This document shows positions 38,469-49,689 of a DNA stretch of 56,255 nucleotides, piece by piece; the first letter of the stretch is position 1, and every line of letters starts with the position of its first letter. The notes below the pieces were generated by a model, which saw nothing but the letters and a program-made list of their open reading frames with translations, was not told where the DNA came from and did no database searches. This DNA comes from an uncultured Clostridium sp. (GTDB taxonomy: Bacteria; Bacillota; Clostridia; TANB77; CAG-508), in contig CANSMW010000003.1 in the NCBI GenBank assembly GCA_947648215.1, forward strand, positions 1 through 56,255. Reading direction: 5' to 3'. The translations under genes and the position numbers were made by a program.

Positions 38469-38738
38469 ATGAAGATAATTAAGCAAGAATTAGAATTTGA
38501 GGAATGTCTAAAACAGCGACTAGAGTTTATATGTGAGTTTTCTAAAGTTACTCCTACCTTTTTCAATGGTAGTATTAGGAAGTTAGAAAAAACTAATCTT
38601 ACATATATTGAGCCACATAGAGTGATTATTAAGAATATTACTTTTTTAGTTTTTAATTACTCTAATGATGTGTATATATCTAACTTAACTAAAAAGATTA
38701 AGTTATCAGAGTTAGAAAAATATTTGAAAAATATATAA
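38469..38738 (+). CDS. small element protein, paralogue C (divergent)
   Basis: An 89-residue protein from ATG 38469 (GAAAGGATGG upstream). It keeps the pattern of the proteins at 23476 and 27692: a helical start, [25 protein letters not shown], then FLVFNYSNDVYISNL and KLSELEKYL. It is shorter and more diverged but clearly the same family and the same place ahead of tnpX. Function unknown. Confidence 0.7.
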   Translation: MKIIKQELEFEECLKQRLEFICEFSKVTPTFFNGSIRKLEKTNLTYIEPHRVIIKNITFLVFNYSNDVYISNLTKKIKLSELEKYLKNI

Positions 38739-38748
38739 ATGTAAATAT

Positions 38749-38777
38749 TTGACATTTCTTTAAATCGTGATATAATA
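38749..38777 (+). promoter_or_regulatory. promoter of the tnpX C leader
   Basis: TTGACA (38749-38754) and TATAAT (38772-38777) with a 17-nt spacer. The transcript would begin about 38784 and meet a terminator at 38894 before tnpX. Confidence 0.85.
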
Positions 38778-38783
38778 TAGGCA

Positions 38784-38935
38784 ATTAATTACATATAGCT
38801 GTTCGTCAAAAACTATATGTTTATGAGTACTTTGAAAAAATTATATTATATTATATTGCATTATTATATTTTAGTTTATGATAAATGGATTTAAGAGATG
38901 TCAGTAGTACTCGTGTACTTTGATGTCTCTTTTTG
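38784..38935 (+). promoter_or_regulatory. tnpX C leader with terminator (attenuator)
   Basis: The leader has an ACATATAG / CTATATGT hairpin (38792-38820) and a strong terminator, AGAGATGTCA / TGATGTCTCT with inner AGTAC / GTACT (38894-38930) and a T-run. It ends 22 nt before the tnpX start. Expression of the recombinase thus seems to need readthrough or antitermination. Confidence 0.65.
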
Positions 38936-38956
38936 TTTTATAAGGAGGTTTGAAAA

Positions 38957-40886
<1,930 letters not shown>

Positions 40887-40952
40887 CGTGGCACGTTTTG
40901 TTTTTGTGATAACAAAAATGAAAGTGGCGATAGTTAATTTGATAAATTTTAG

Positions 40953-41048
40953 CTCTGTGAGATAAAATTTATTGCCTCGCAGAGCCCCCATGTTATGATA
41001 GTATGTCATAACATATAGGGGGTTAGGACTTCCGTCAAGACGAAGTCC
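40953..41048. other. candidate oriT of element C
   Basis: Three inverted repeats precede the relaxase gene: CTCTG / CAGAG (40953-40984), ATGTTATGA / TCATAACAT (40990-41014) and GGACTT / AAGTCC (41026-41048), with TAGGGGGTTAGG between. This is the expected place and form for a MobV transfer origin. Confidence 0.6.
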
Positions 41049-41081
41049 TGTGCTACGAAGAAATTTCAAAGGAGGGATTAT

Positions 41082-42470
41082 ATGGAGCAAGAATTAGCAT
41101 ACTCTTTTCACTTGGGTAGTGATAAAAACAAAAGTAAATTAGCAAAGAAAGTCGCAAAAGAAAATGTATCTGGTACAACTTCTCTATCTAATAATGCAAT
41201 TCAAACTGCAAAAGACTTATCAGATGTAAACAAGCATAACTTAAGAGATTATGATAATCAAACAGAACTAATTAGAACTATATATGGGACAAATGATATT
41301 GTAAATGATGTTAAACAAGTATATTTAGACGAATTTGAACAAGCTAGAATTGAATATAATAATAAACAAACTCGTGAAGATAGAAAAATTAGAGATTATT
41401 TCAAAAAAGTATGTGAATCTCAAAACGATATTGCGTGTGAAATCATAATAGAACTTGGAGATATGGACTTTTGGAACGACAAAGACGAAAGATATAGATT
41501 TAAAAAGGTTGATGTATATAATGAACAGATACAAGAATTAACTAAAATTGTGCCAACTTTTAAAATAGCAAATGCAACAATACATTTTGACGAAACATCT
41601 CCCCATATTCATATAGTAGGTGTTCCAGTAACTACAAATTGCACTAGAGGAATGAAAAAACAAGTAGGAAAAAGTAAATTGTTTACTAAAACTTCACTTA
41701 CTGAAATACAAGACAAAATGAGAAATGCTTGTATTAAGTCATATAACAAGTTTTATGAAGTTAATACTAGGTTAAAGGAAAAGAAAAAAGGCAGAAATCA
41801 AGATATAAATGTTAATGAAATGGGAAATTATAGAGAAATCAAAAAACAGCTAGCTAAAAAAGAACAAAAACTTGAAAAAGCAAATATTCAAACTAGAGAA
41901 CTTGATAATTCTAGTAAAGATATAAGAGAAATATTAAACAATCTAAAACCTACTTTGATGAATAAAAATAATATGGTTATTTCAAGCGAGGATGTCCAGA
42001 AAATCAAAAATTATACAGAAGATGTAAAAGATATAACCCAGACAGTAAGAAGTGTAAATGACTTAAATATGGCAATTAAAGATTTTGAGCATTCTGCTTT
42101 TGAAATGGAAAAGGAAAATCGTTCACTTAAATATGAAATAGAACTAAAAGATAATGAAATCGGAAGTTTGAAAAAGGAACTATCTACTAAAGATACGATT
42201 ATAGGAAGATTACAAGCTGAAAAAGAAAAAATAAAACAAGAATTGAAGAAATTTAAAGACTTTTGGTATAATATTATGAGCCATTTTCATAAAAGGATTT
42301 GCTACGATAAAGATGATAATTACAAGATTGTTAGTGATGACTTATATAAAAATGGCATATTTGATAACAACGATAATGAAATTGCAAATAATATTGCCAG
42401 AAAAGTAACTATACCAGATGAAAATAAGCAAAATAAGAATAAAAAGAAAAATAATAATACTAGATTTTAA
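41082..42470 (+). CDS. MobV-type relaxase (Pre/Mob family)
   Basis: A 462-residue protein from ATG 41082 (AAAGGAGGG). The N-terminal relaxase domain contains the metal-binding HFDETSPHIHIVGVPV (residues about 168-183), characteristic for the MobV/Pre family (H-x-D-E-x2-P-H-x-H). A long coiled coil (about 240-410, rich in Lys/Glu) follows and the end is very basic. It nicks at oriT and pilots the strand during mobilization by a helper conjugation system. The frame is intact. Confidence 0.88.
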   Translation: MEQELAYSFHLGSDKNKSKLAKKVAKENVSGTTSLSNNAIQTAKDLSDVNKHNLRDYDNQTELIRTIYGTNDIVNDVKQVYLDEFEQARIEYNNKQTREDRKIRDYFKKVCESQNDIACEIIIELGDMDFWNDKDERYRFKKVDVYNEQIQELTKIVPTFKIANATIHFDETSPHIHIVGVPVTTNCTRGMKKQVGKSKLFTKTSLTEIQDKMRNACIKSYNKFYEVNTRLKEKKKGRNQDINVNEMGNYREIKKQLAKKEQKLEKANIQTRELDNSSKDIREILNNLKPTLMNKNNMVISSEDVQKIKNYTEDVKDITQTVRSVNDLNMAIKDFEHSAFEMEKENRSLKYEIELKDNEIGSLKKELSTKDTIIGRLQAEKEKIKQELKKFKDFWYNIMSHFHKRICYDKDDNYKIVSDDLYKNGIFDNNDNEIANNIARKVTIPDENKQNKNKKKNNNTRF

Positions 42471-42487
42471 AAGGAGGAATTTTAGAT

Positions 42488-42877
42488 ATGGAAAACGAAT
42501 TACCAAAAACAAAAATTGATGAAAAGACACGCATTGAATATCATTTAGAGGGAGATTATTATATACCAAACTTATCAATGCCTAAACAAGAAAAAATAAT
42601 TTTAAATAAATATGGAAGAATGAGATTAAAATATTTGAAAGAACACAAAAAAGCTGAATATACTATAATGCTTATGGACGGAACATTAAATACACACTTA
42701 AAAGAAATGCAAGAAACAGCAGATAATAGAGTCCAGAAGATTATTAGTGAGTTAAAATATAAAAGCGATTTAACTGAAGATATGAAAAATACAAATATGT
42801 TATATTGGATTGGTACTATGAACTCTATTAAGGCACAAGCCGAAGAAATTGTTTTTAGTGAATTGATTTATGTATAA
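42488..42877 (+). CDS. tnpV: TnpV-family transposon protein C
   Basis: A 129-residue protein closely similar to the one at 30015: GDYYIPNL, LNKYGRMRLKYLKEHKKAEY, GTLNTHLKEMQETADNRV and AEEIVFSELIYV. It starts 17 nt after the relaxase gene with AAGGAGG upstream. It is a marker of Tn4451-type elements; its function is not established. Confidence 0.85.
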   Translation: MENELPKTKIDEKTRIEYHLEGDYYIPNLSMPKQEKIILNKYGRMRLKYLKEHKKAEYTIMLMDGTLNTHLKEMQETADNRVQKIISELKYKSDLTEDMKNTNMLYWIGTMNSIKAQAEEIVFSELIYV

Positions 42878-43016
42878 AAGTTACTAAAATTGAATAAACT
42901 TCAAAATTATTTGCTCTTATACTATTTTGCCTAAGTACATAAATTGCAATTTTATGTAAAATATGTTATAATTTAATTATCAACTGGCATAGCCAGAATT
43001 ATAGGAGGATTAGCAT

Positions 43017-43424
43017 ATGGAAAACTTCAAAAATTCAACATTTCTTGGTGGTACTTGCAACGAATCTACTTGGCGGGAAGAGCTTATAGCTCAATTAGAT
43101 GAGCAGGTTGAGTTCTTCAATCCTGTTGTTCCCGACTGGACTCCTGAGTGTCAGGCGAGAGAAGACAAAGCTCGAGAAGAATCCCGTTACGTGCTGTTCG
43201 TTATCACATCACAGATGACAGGCGTCTTTTCGATAGCAGAAGCCGTAGACTGCAGTAACAAACGTCCTGAGAGTACCTTATTTGCATATTTGCCTGATGG
43301 TTTTGATAAAGGGCAGATAAAGTCTCTTGCAACAACAGCTCGCATGATTGCTCGCAATGGTGGAAAGGTTTTCGATTCATTGAAAGATATTGCGGTTTTT
43401 CTGAACTCAGCTTATGCTGAGTAA
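43017..43424 (+). CDS. nucleoside 2-deoxyribosyltransferase-like protein, foreign composition, contains CGG-Arg
   Basis: A 135-residue protein. STFLGGTCNESTWREELIAQL, FFNPVVPDWTPECQ, SRYVLFVITSQMTGVFSIAEAVDCSNKRPE and the C-terminal FDSLKDIAVFLN fit the nucleoside 2-deoxyribosyltransferase-like (Nuc_deoxyrib_tr) fold, found in phage and element cargo. Codon use is richer in G and C than the neighbours. Codon 20 is CGG (TGG CGG GAA at 43071-43079) and must be Arg, because a +1 reading stops at once. A TATAAT lies upstream and a long perfect terminator follows. It appears to be a separate recent import. Confidence 0.75.
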   Translation: MENFKNSTFLGGTCNESTWREELIAQLDEQVEFFNPVVPDWTPECQAREDKAREESRYVLFVITSQMTGVFSIAEAVDCSNKRPESTLFAYLPDGFDKGQIKSLATTARMIARNGGKVFDSLKDIAVFLNSAYAE

Positions 43425-43456
43425 TCCAAATCATAGACGTTAATTTTACGTCTTTA

Positions 43457-43500
43457 AAGCCAAAAACATATGCTAACAGCATATGTTTTTGGCTTTTATC
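43457..43500 (+). terminator. strong terminator after the 43017 gene
   Basis: Perfect 19-nt arms at 43457-43475 and 43479-43497 (AAAGCCAAAAAC... / ...GTTTTTGGCTTT) with a three-base loop. Long A/T ends make it bidirectional. Confidence 0.9.
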
Positions 43501-43540
43501 AATATTAAAACTGTGTAAAGAAGAACATATAAAAAAATAC

Positions 43541-43682
43541 TTGCAAATTTATAAACTTTATGTTAAAGTAAAAATAATAAATTGATTGATATTTGTATCA
43601 ATCGTTATGAGAGCCGAAAAAAGTTGTAGATAACTACGTCAACGGCACCAATACAAGTATTTCAGTGCTTGTATTTTTTTAT
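43541..43682 (+). ncRNA. candidate leader RNA ahead of the two-component operon
   Basis: TTGCAA-16-TTAAAG (43541-43568) resembles the promoter at 38174 over some 45 nt. The transcript would include GATTGATA / TATCAATC, a GTAG / CTAC hairpin inside GCCG / CGGC, the word GGCACCAA and a terminator (ATACAAG / CTTGTAT plus T-run to 43682). It could be an attenuator for the response-regulator operon or a small RNA. The family is not recognised. Confidence 0.45.
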
Positions 43683-43743
43683 GTTTTTAATCTTATTTTA
43701 AGTTTTATGGTATAATATAGAAGAAAACAAACGGAGGTGGCAT

Positions 43744-44412
43744 ATGAAAATATTACTAATAGAAGATGATGCTATTTTATCCGATACCATTAAACAATGC
43801 TTTATAAAGCAATATGATGTAGAGCAAGCCTATGATGGTGAAGAGGGAATTGCATTTGCATTAGAGAAGATATATGATTTAGTTATATTAGATATTATGA
43901 TGCCAATTAAAAATGGGTATGAGGTGTTAAAGGAGTTAAGAGAAAATCAGGTAGAAACACCAGTGCTTATATTAACGGCAAAAGACGCACTTCAAGATAA
44001 AGTATTGGGGTTTCGTGCAGGAGCCGATGATTATTTAGTAAAACCCTTTGAAAGAGAAGAATTACTTTTAAGAATAGAAGCTATTCTTAGAAGAAGCCAT
44101 GGGTTACATAGAGAAAACAAAATTAGATATCAAGAATTGGAATTAAATTTATCCAATCGACAAGTCATGATAGGTAATCAAGAAATCAATCTACAAGGAA
44201 AACAATTTGATATGCTAGAATACTTGTTAACCTATAAAAATACCATTATTACAAAAGACCAGATTTTTGATAAAATATGGGGATTTAATTCAGAAACAAC
44301 GACCAATGTAGTGGAAGTGTACGCAAGTAGTATGCGAAAAGAATTAAAGAAATACGGGTATGATAAATATTTAAAAACCATTCGTGGAGTAGGATATATT
44401 TGGGTGGAGTAA
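43744..44412 (+). CDS. OmpR-family response regulator
   Basis: A 222-residue protein. The receiver domain shows IEDD, the phospho-acceptor in VILDIMMP (Asp at about 51), TAKD and the lysine in YLVKPFE. The winged-helix domain ends TTNVVEVYASSMRKELKKYG and IRGVGYIW. It is followed 7 nt later by its sensor kinase. With the nearby MacAB-like exporter it suggests an antimicrobial-peptide or envelope-stress response. RBS GGAGGTGG. Confidence 0.93.
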   Translation: MKILLIEDDAILSDTIKQCFIKQYDVEQAYDGEEGIAFALEKIYDLVILDIMMPIKNGYEVLKELRENQVETPVLILTAKDALQDKVLGFRAGADDYLVKPFEREELLLRIEAILRRSHGLHRENKIRYQELELNLSNRQVMIGNQEINLQGKQFDMLEYLLTYKNTIITKDQIFDKIWGFNSETTTNVVEVYASSMRKELKKYGYDKYLKTIRGVGYIWVE

Positions 44413-44419
44413 AGGAAAA

Positions 44420-45728
44420 ATGATGATAGTAAATGAAGAAAAAATAATACGAAAACAATTAATAAAAAATATGTTATATAATTTTCTAATTCTTACTATA
44501 ATTTTTATGCTTTTTGGAATATTGATGTTTCATACATTACAAGCATTTGTGTATGAATCTTCGAACCGAGAATTAAATTTTGTGAAAGAAAAAATGGAAG
44601 AAGGTAAAAATCCAATAATACGAAAAGGGAATGAAAAAGGATTAGAACAACCAAAAGAGAAACGATTGGAAATGGTAGAATTGCAACTAAATCCACGTGT
44701 TATCTATGTGGTAAGAGATGAACAAGGGAATATCAAAAATACAGATAAAATAGGAAGAATTTATGATGAATTTGGAGAAAGTATTTCCTTTGACAAAACA
44801 AAACGAAATAGCATTTATGAAATGCAAATAAATAACCGCTACTATTACCGAGGCATGAATATAAGAACAACCAATGAATTAGGAGAAACTCAATATGTTC
44901 AGTTATTAATTAATGTGGATTCCGAAAAAATGATCATGGACAATTATTTGAAAATATTAATGATTGGAATTGGGATTACCATTATGCTATCGTTAATTGC
45001 AAGCTATATGATATCCAAAAGAGCCTTAGAGCCAATTGTAGAAAACTGGAAAAAGCAAACCGAATTTGTACAAAATGCTTCACATGAATTACGTACACCT
45101 CTTACCATTATTCAAACAAAGCAAGAATTACTACTACAAGAACCCAATAAAAAGATTATTGACAAATCGGAAGACATTATACTTACTTTAAATGAAGCCA
45201 AACGATTATCAAAAATGACAAAGGATTTAATGTTACTTGCAAGAGCAGATGTAGAACAAATTGACCTTGCTAAAGAAGAGGTGGATTTGGATGAGTTTAT
45301 GCAAGAAATGATAGCACCATATAAAGATTTTGCAAAAATGGAGAAAAAGAAGGTAATCTTAGATTTAAATTGGAACGAAACCATTACCATTGATAAAAAC
45401 AAAATTCATCAAGTAATGGTTATTTTGCTAGATAATGCCATAAAATACACAAAACCAAACGATACGATTACCATTCAAACTAAACGAAAAGAAGGAAAAT
45501 GTATCATCGAAGTGAGTGATACAGGAATTGGAATTTCAGAAGAGGGATTAAAACATGTATTTCAACGTTTTTACAGAGAAGATAAGGCAAGAAGTAGAAA
45601 AACAGGAGGAACCGGACTTCGGATTATCCATTGCACAATATCTAGTAGCACTTCATAAAGGAAGTATTAAAATAACAAGAAATGAACCAACAGGAACTAT
45701 TGTTAGTATTAAATTGCCAGTTAAATAA
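44420..45728 (+). CDS. sensor histidine kinase with one CGGA frameshift site
   Basis: About 435 residues when CGGA at 45620-45623, after CTT, is read as Gly. Two membrane helices (about 17-40 and 181-200) flank an external domain. The H-box is FVQNASHELRTPLTII, N-box LLDNAIKY, G1 DTGIGI, F-box FQRFYR and the G2 box becomes GTGLGLSIAQ only through the CGGA reading. After it the ORF goes on YLVALHKGSI to the stop at 45726. The zero frame would destroy the G2 box and end 13 codons on. The kinase pairs with the regulator at 43744. Confidence 0.88.
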
Positions 45729-45807
45729 TTGGCAAAATGCTGTAAATTCAAGAAAGATAAAGTGTTTCAATAACTATTTCATAAAACAGTAAAGGAGAAG
45801 AAAAGTA

Positions 45808-46734
45808 GTGGAAAATTTACCAATAGAAAACATAAATCGTATAAGCGATATGATTGTAGGAGAAACGTATAATAGAGAACAGATTAATGATGTTTTTAAG
45901 TGTTCTGTAATGGGAGGGATGAACCGTTCAACAAGAACAAATTCATTAGTATTAATCGCAAATCATACAGATAATACGTATATTGATGAATGGGATGAAA
46001 ATGGAATATTAAATTATACAGGAGAAGGAAGAAAAGGGGATCAAAATATTAATGCTAGACAAAATAAAACATTAAACCACTCAAATGATACAGATATAAA
46101 AGTGTATTTGTTTGAAGTGTATGAAGAAACAAAATATATTTATGTTGGTGAAGTAGTTTTAGTAAAAGCCCCATATCAAGAAGTAGCACCAGATGAAGAT
46201 GGAAAAGATAGAATTGTATGGAAATTTCCAATTGCGAAAAAAGATGGAACAAAACCAATAAGCATTCCTCATGAAGTTTGGGAGAAAAATATAAAAAATA
46301 TAGAAAAGCAAGTGCGAAAACTTAGTGATAGTGAAATAGAAGAAAAATTATTAAAAACAGAATTACATCCTAAGAAAATAGCAAGACGAGTGGAGACAAA
46401 ACAAATAAAAAGAAATCCGATTGTAATTGAAAAAACAATAAGAAGAGCGAAAAATAGGTGTGATTTATGCGAAAAGGAAGCCCCTTTTTATAAGAAGAAC
46501 AAAGAACCTTTTTTAGAAGTCCATCATCTAATTCGATTAGCAGATGATGGACCAGACCATATATATAATACAGTAGCACTTTGTCCAAATTGTCATAGAA
46601 AAATGCATATTTTAAAAGAAAAGAAAGATTTTGAAAAATTGAAAAGCGTAATATATCAGTATTTGATAAGTGAAAAGAAAGAGGAATATATAAAAGAATT
46701 CGAGGGACTTTTTTATGTTAGAAAAGCTAAGTAA
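45808..46734 (+). CDS. SRA-like (ScoMcrA type) HNH endonuclease
   Basis: A 308-residue protein. The N-terminal domain (VGETYNREQINDVFKCSVMGGMNRS, then GILNYTGEGRKGDQ and YIYVGEVVL) resembles the SRA domain of ScoMcrA-type enzymes that recognise modified DNA. The C-terminal HNH part has CDLCEKEAPF, FLEVHHLIRLADDGPDHIYNTVALCPNCHRKMH. The combination is a modification-dependent type IV restriction endonuclease. It is followed by a radical SAM gene, overlapping by 20 nt. The start at 45808 is GTG with AAAGGAG upstream. Confidence 0.82.
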   Translation: MENLPIENINRISDMIVGETYNREQINDVFKCSVMGGMNRSTRTNSLVLIANHTDNTYIDEWDENGILNYTGEGRKGDQNINARQNKTLNHSNDTDIKVYLFEVYEETKYIYVGEVVLVKAPYQEVAPDEDGKDRIVWKFPIAKKDGTKPISIPHEVWEKNIKNIEKQVRKLSDSEIEEKLLKTELHPKKIARRVETKQIKRNPIVIEKTIRRAKNRCDLCEKEAPFYKKNKEPFLEVHHLIRLADDGPDHIYNTVALCPNCHRKMHILKEKKDFEKLKSVIYQYLISEKKEEYIKEFEGLFYVRKAK

Positions 46735-47611
46735 TTGCAGGTTGTGCCCACATAAATGTGGGGTAAATCGATTAGAGGGGAAAAAGGGAATATGCCATTG
46801 TGATAATAAGGTAAAAATAGCTCTTGCGTCGTTACATTTTTATGAAGAACCATGTATAAGTGGAGTCAATGGCTCAGGAACGGTGTTTTTTACGAACTGT
46901 AATTTACGATGTCAGTATTGCCAAAATTATGAAATTAGTCAGTTACAAAAGGGAAAAGAAGTTACCATAGAGCATTTGGCAGATATTTTTGTTCGTCAAC
47001 AACAAAAAGGGGCACATAATCTTAATTTGGTAACACCAACTTCGTATGTGTACCATATTATAGAAGCACTTGATATAGCAAAAAAGAGAGGGTTATCCAT
47101 TCCTGTTATTTATAATACAAATGGCTATGAAAGCGAGGAAACTATTCAAGAGTTAGAAGGATATATAGATGTGTATTTACCAGATTTAAAATATTATTCC
47201 AATGAAATTGCGAAGAAATATTCTGGTGTGGATAACTATTTTGAAATAGCAACAAAGGCAATTAGTGAGATGTATAAGCAAGTTGGAAAAGTGACATTGA
47301 ATGAACAAGGAATGGTACAAAAAGGAGTTATCCTTCGTCATTTAGTATTACCAAACCATATACAAAATACCAAACATATCTTGAAATGGATAAAAGAGAA
47401 TTTACCACAAGATATTTGGGTTAGTGTAATGGCACAATACTTTCCAACCTACAAAGCAAAAGAAGATGAGCTAATTAGCCGCAAATTAACGAAAAAGGAA
47501 TACAAACAAGTAGAACAATATTTGTATTCCTTAAACCTAGAAAATGGCTATATACAAGAATTAGGTGAGCACGAAGAAGAATATGTGCCAGAGTTTGATT
47601 TTCGCGAATAA
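46715..47611 (+). CDS. radical SAM protein (PflA-like)
   Basis: A 298-residue protein. The 4Fe-4S cluster motif CNLRCQYCQN (C-x3-C-x2-C, about residue 62-70) is preceded by a cysteine-rich N-terminus (CRLCPHKCGVNRLEGKKGICHCD). LVTPTSYVYHIIEAL and PVIYNTNGYE complete the pattern of the uncharacterised PflA-like (AmmeMemoRadiSam-related) group. The target is unknown. It overlaps the end of the HNH gene by 20 nt, so they may be co-translated by chance of gene packing. Confidence 0.85.
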   Translation: MLEKLSNCRLCPHKCGVNRLEGKKGICHCDNKVKIALASLHFYEEPCISGVNGSGTVFFTNCNLRCQYCQNYEISQLQKGKEVTIEHLADIFVRQQQKGAHNLNLVTPTSYVYHIIEALDIAKKRGLSIPVIYNTNGYESEETIQELEGYIDVYLPDLKYYSNEIAKKYSGVDNYFEIATKAISEMYKQVGKVTLNEQGMVQKGVILRHLVLPNHIQNTKHILKWIKENLPQDIWVSVMAQYFPTYKAKEDELISRKLTKKEYKQVEQYLYSLNLENGYIQELGEHEEEYVPEFDFRE

Positions 47612-47617
47612 AAACAG

Positions 47618-47660
47618 AAAAAAAGGAAGTAACTTTCGTAAAAAGTTGTTTCCTTTTTTG
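47618..47660 (+). terminator. terminator after the radical SAM gene
   Basis: AAAAAAGGAAGTAACTTT and AAAGTTGTTTCCTTTTTT pair around a short loop. Confidence 0.85.
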
Positions 47661-47682
47661 TTATGGAAAATCACATTATTTG

Positions 47683-47706
47683 TAGGGGCGATTTTATAGC
47701 CTAAGA
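47683..47706. repeat. REP-like unit
   Basis: GTAGGGGCGATTTTATAGCC is a fifth copy of the interspersed GC-rich repeat (compare 11817, 14024, 22085, 22137), here with one arm damaged. Confidence 0.5.
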
Positions 47707-47785
47707 GGTAAGGTAACAAAAATTTTTTCATTTTAAGGTTGCTTTAAGTTTGGCTTTATATAATCAAAAACGAGGAGGAAGTGTT

Positions 47786-47986
47786 ATGAAAGAAAAAATA
47801 ATTTATTTAATCCTAGGAATTCTAGTAGGAGTCATTCTAACAGCAGGAGGATTTATGCTATTTTCACCAAAAGGAAAAAGACCAAATGAAGATTTTCCAA
47901 GAGGAGCAATGGAAAATCGAATAAGAGGTGAGAGACTAGATGATATGCTACAGCCAGCAGAAAACAAAGAAGAAGCAAATATGTAG
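47786..47986 (+). CDS. small single-pass membrane protein
   Basis: A 66-residue protein from ATG 47786 (GAGGAGG 6 nt upstream). KIIYLILGILVGVILTAGGFMLF is one membrane helix, followed by a charged tail. It opens the transporter operon, 50 nt ahead of the MacA-like gene, and may help regulate or anchor the exporter. A longer frame from 47750 has no RBS. Confidence 0.65.
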   Translation: MKEKIIYLILGILVGVILTAGGFMLFSPKGKRPNEDFPRGAMENRIRGERLDDMLQPAENKEEANM

Positions 47987-48036
47987 TGTAAAGGTACACT
48001 ACAAGAACAGTAAATCGGAAAGGAAGGAAATAAAGT

Positions 48037-49008
48037 ATGAAAAAGAAAAGTAAAATGGTGTGGTTAATTGGCATCTTAATTCTTATTTTGGTCGGGATGA
48101 TATATGCCTATATGACATCTGGGGTAACAACAAATGCTAGTACAAGTGACGAAAGTTCGGCTACTACAAAAGATGTCCAAGTTTCGTATCAGACCATTAC
48201 GAATAATTTAACAAGTTCTGGGGAGATTGCAAGTGGGGTAACCGAGACTTTGGAACTAAATACGTATCGCTATTTTAAAGAAATTTATGTGGAAGAAAAC
48301 GATTTTGTAGAAGAGGGAGCTAATATTTTGAAATATACCAATGGAACCTATTTAACGGCTCCATATAATTGTGTCATTACCAAAATATCCATTCCAGAAG
48401 AGGCAGGCGATCGATGTACTTCTATGCATAATATTGAAGTGCAAAGTACAAATGAACTTACCATGAATATTAGCATTGAAGAAGAGGAGATTGCAAAAGT
48501 AAAAGTAGGGCAAGAGGTGAGTATTACAGTAAATGCATACGAAGATAAAACCTATACAGGAACCGTAAAAAAAATTAACCAAATTGGAACTTATGCAAGT
48601 AATGGGTCGAGCTTTTCGGCATTGGTAAGTTTTACAAACGATGGTGATGTAAAAATTGGTATGTCTGGAAGTTGTAGTATTACCTTAGAAAAAGCCGAAA
48701 ATGTAATTAGTGTACCAATTGAAGCGGTTCAAACCAAAAACAACGAAAAATATGTTGTTGTAAAAAATGAAGATGGAACGACACAAAATGTGGCAATTAC
48801 CACAGGAATTTCAAACGATGCTTATGTGGAGGTAACATCTGGGATTACTGGAAGTGAAATAATTGAAATGACAGTGCAAACGACAACAAGTAATAATACA
48901 AACCAAAAAGGTATGGGAATGGGAGAAATGACAGGTGGTTTTGAGAGAATGAATCAAGATAGAGGAAATATGCCACAAATGCCACAAGGAGAAAGAGGTG
49001 GCAAATAA
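48037..49008 (+). CDS. MacA/HlyD-type periplasmic-adaptor-like protein
   Basis: A 323-residue protein with an N-terminal signal anchor (MVWLIGILILILVGMIYAYM), a biotinyl-lipoyl-like part (LKYTNGTYLTAPYNCVITKI), the beta-barrel EEEEIAKVKVGQEVSITVNAYEDKTYTGTVKKI and a C-terminal domain ending with a Met/Gly-rich tail. It links the ABC exporter to the outside. It is one base ahead of the ATPase gene. No CGG in frame. Confidence 0.85.
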   Translation: MKKKSKMVWLIGILILILVGMIYAYMTSGVTTNASTSDESSATTKDVQVSYQTITNNLTSSGEIASGVTETLELNTYRYFKEIYVEENDFVEEGANILKYTNGTYLTAPYNCVITKISIPEEAGDRCTSMHNIEVQSTNELTMNISIEEEEIAKVKVGQEVSITVNAYEDKTYTGTVKKINQIGTYASNGSSFSALVSFTNDGDVKIGMSGSCSITLEKAENVISVPIEAVQTKNNEKYVVVKNEDGTTQNVAITTGISNDAYVEVTSGITGSEIIEMTVQTTTSNNTNQKGMGMGEMTGGFERMNQDRGNMPQMPQGERGGK

Positions 49009-49009
49009 T

Positions 49010-49676
49010 ATGATTACAATGAAACATGTCAAAAAAAGTTACTACCTAGGAGAAGAAGAAATGAAAGCGTTAGACAATATTGATTTTACAGTAGAAAAAG
49101 GAGAATTTGTTTCGATTGTAGGACCTTCAGGCTCGCGGGAAATCGACTCTTATGAATATGATTGGTCTATTAGATGTACCAGATAGTGGAGAATACTTAT
49201 TAGATGACATCAATATTTTAGACGTATCAGACCGAAAATTAGCAAGCATTCGAAACCAAAAAATAGGATTTATTTTCCAAAGTTTCAATTTGCTTTCAAA
49301 ATTAAATGCAGTTGAAAATGTGCAAGTTCCTTTAATGTATCAAGGAATTCCAGCAAAGAAATCCAAAGAGATTGCACACGAATATTTAGAAAAAGTAGGA
49401 TTAAAAGGAAGAGAAAAACACCGTCCAAACCAATTATCTGGAGGACAACAACAAAGAGTTGCAATTGCTAGAGCACTTTGCCAAAAACCAGAAATCATAT
49501 TAGCAGATGAACCAACAGGCGCATTAGACTCCAAAACGGGAAATGAAATTATGAACCAATTAGAAGAAATGAACAAAGAAGGGCAAACCATTATTTTAAT
49601 TACACATGATATTGAAATTGCTAAAAGAGCGAAACGAATGGTGAAAATTTTAGATGGCAAGTTGTATGAGGTGTAA
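49010..49676 (+). CDS. MacB-like ABC transporter ATP-binding protein with one CGGG frameshift site
   Basis: About 221 residues from ATG 49010 when CGGG at 49136-49139, after TCG, is read as Gly. This restores Walker [16 protein letters not shown]. The signature [15 protein letters not shown], Walker [12 protein letters not shown] and the H-loop ITHDIE follow. In the zero frame it would read [10 protein letters not shown] and stop after 17 codons. The full length matches LolD/MacB ATPases. It forms an exporter with the permease 13 nt downstream. Confidence 0.9.
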
Positions 49677-49689
49677 AGGAGGGAGAAAA

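Noticed and set aside
43590..43650. Hammerhead-type ribozyme in the leader at 43541
   Set aside because: A GAAA and an ATGAGA word occur, but the invariant CTGATGA core is absent.
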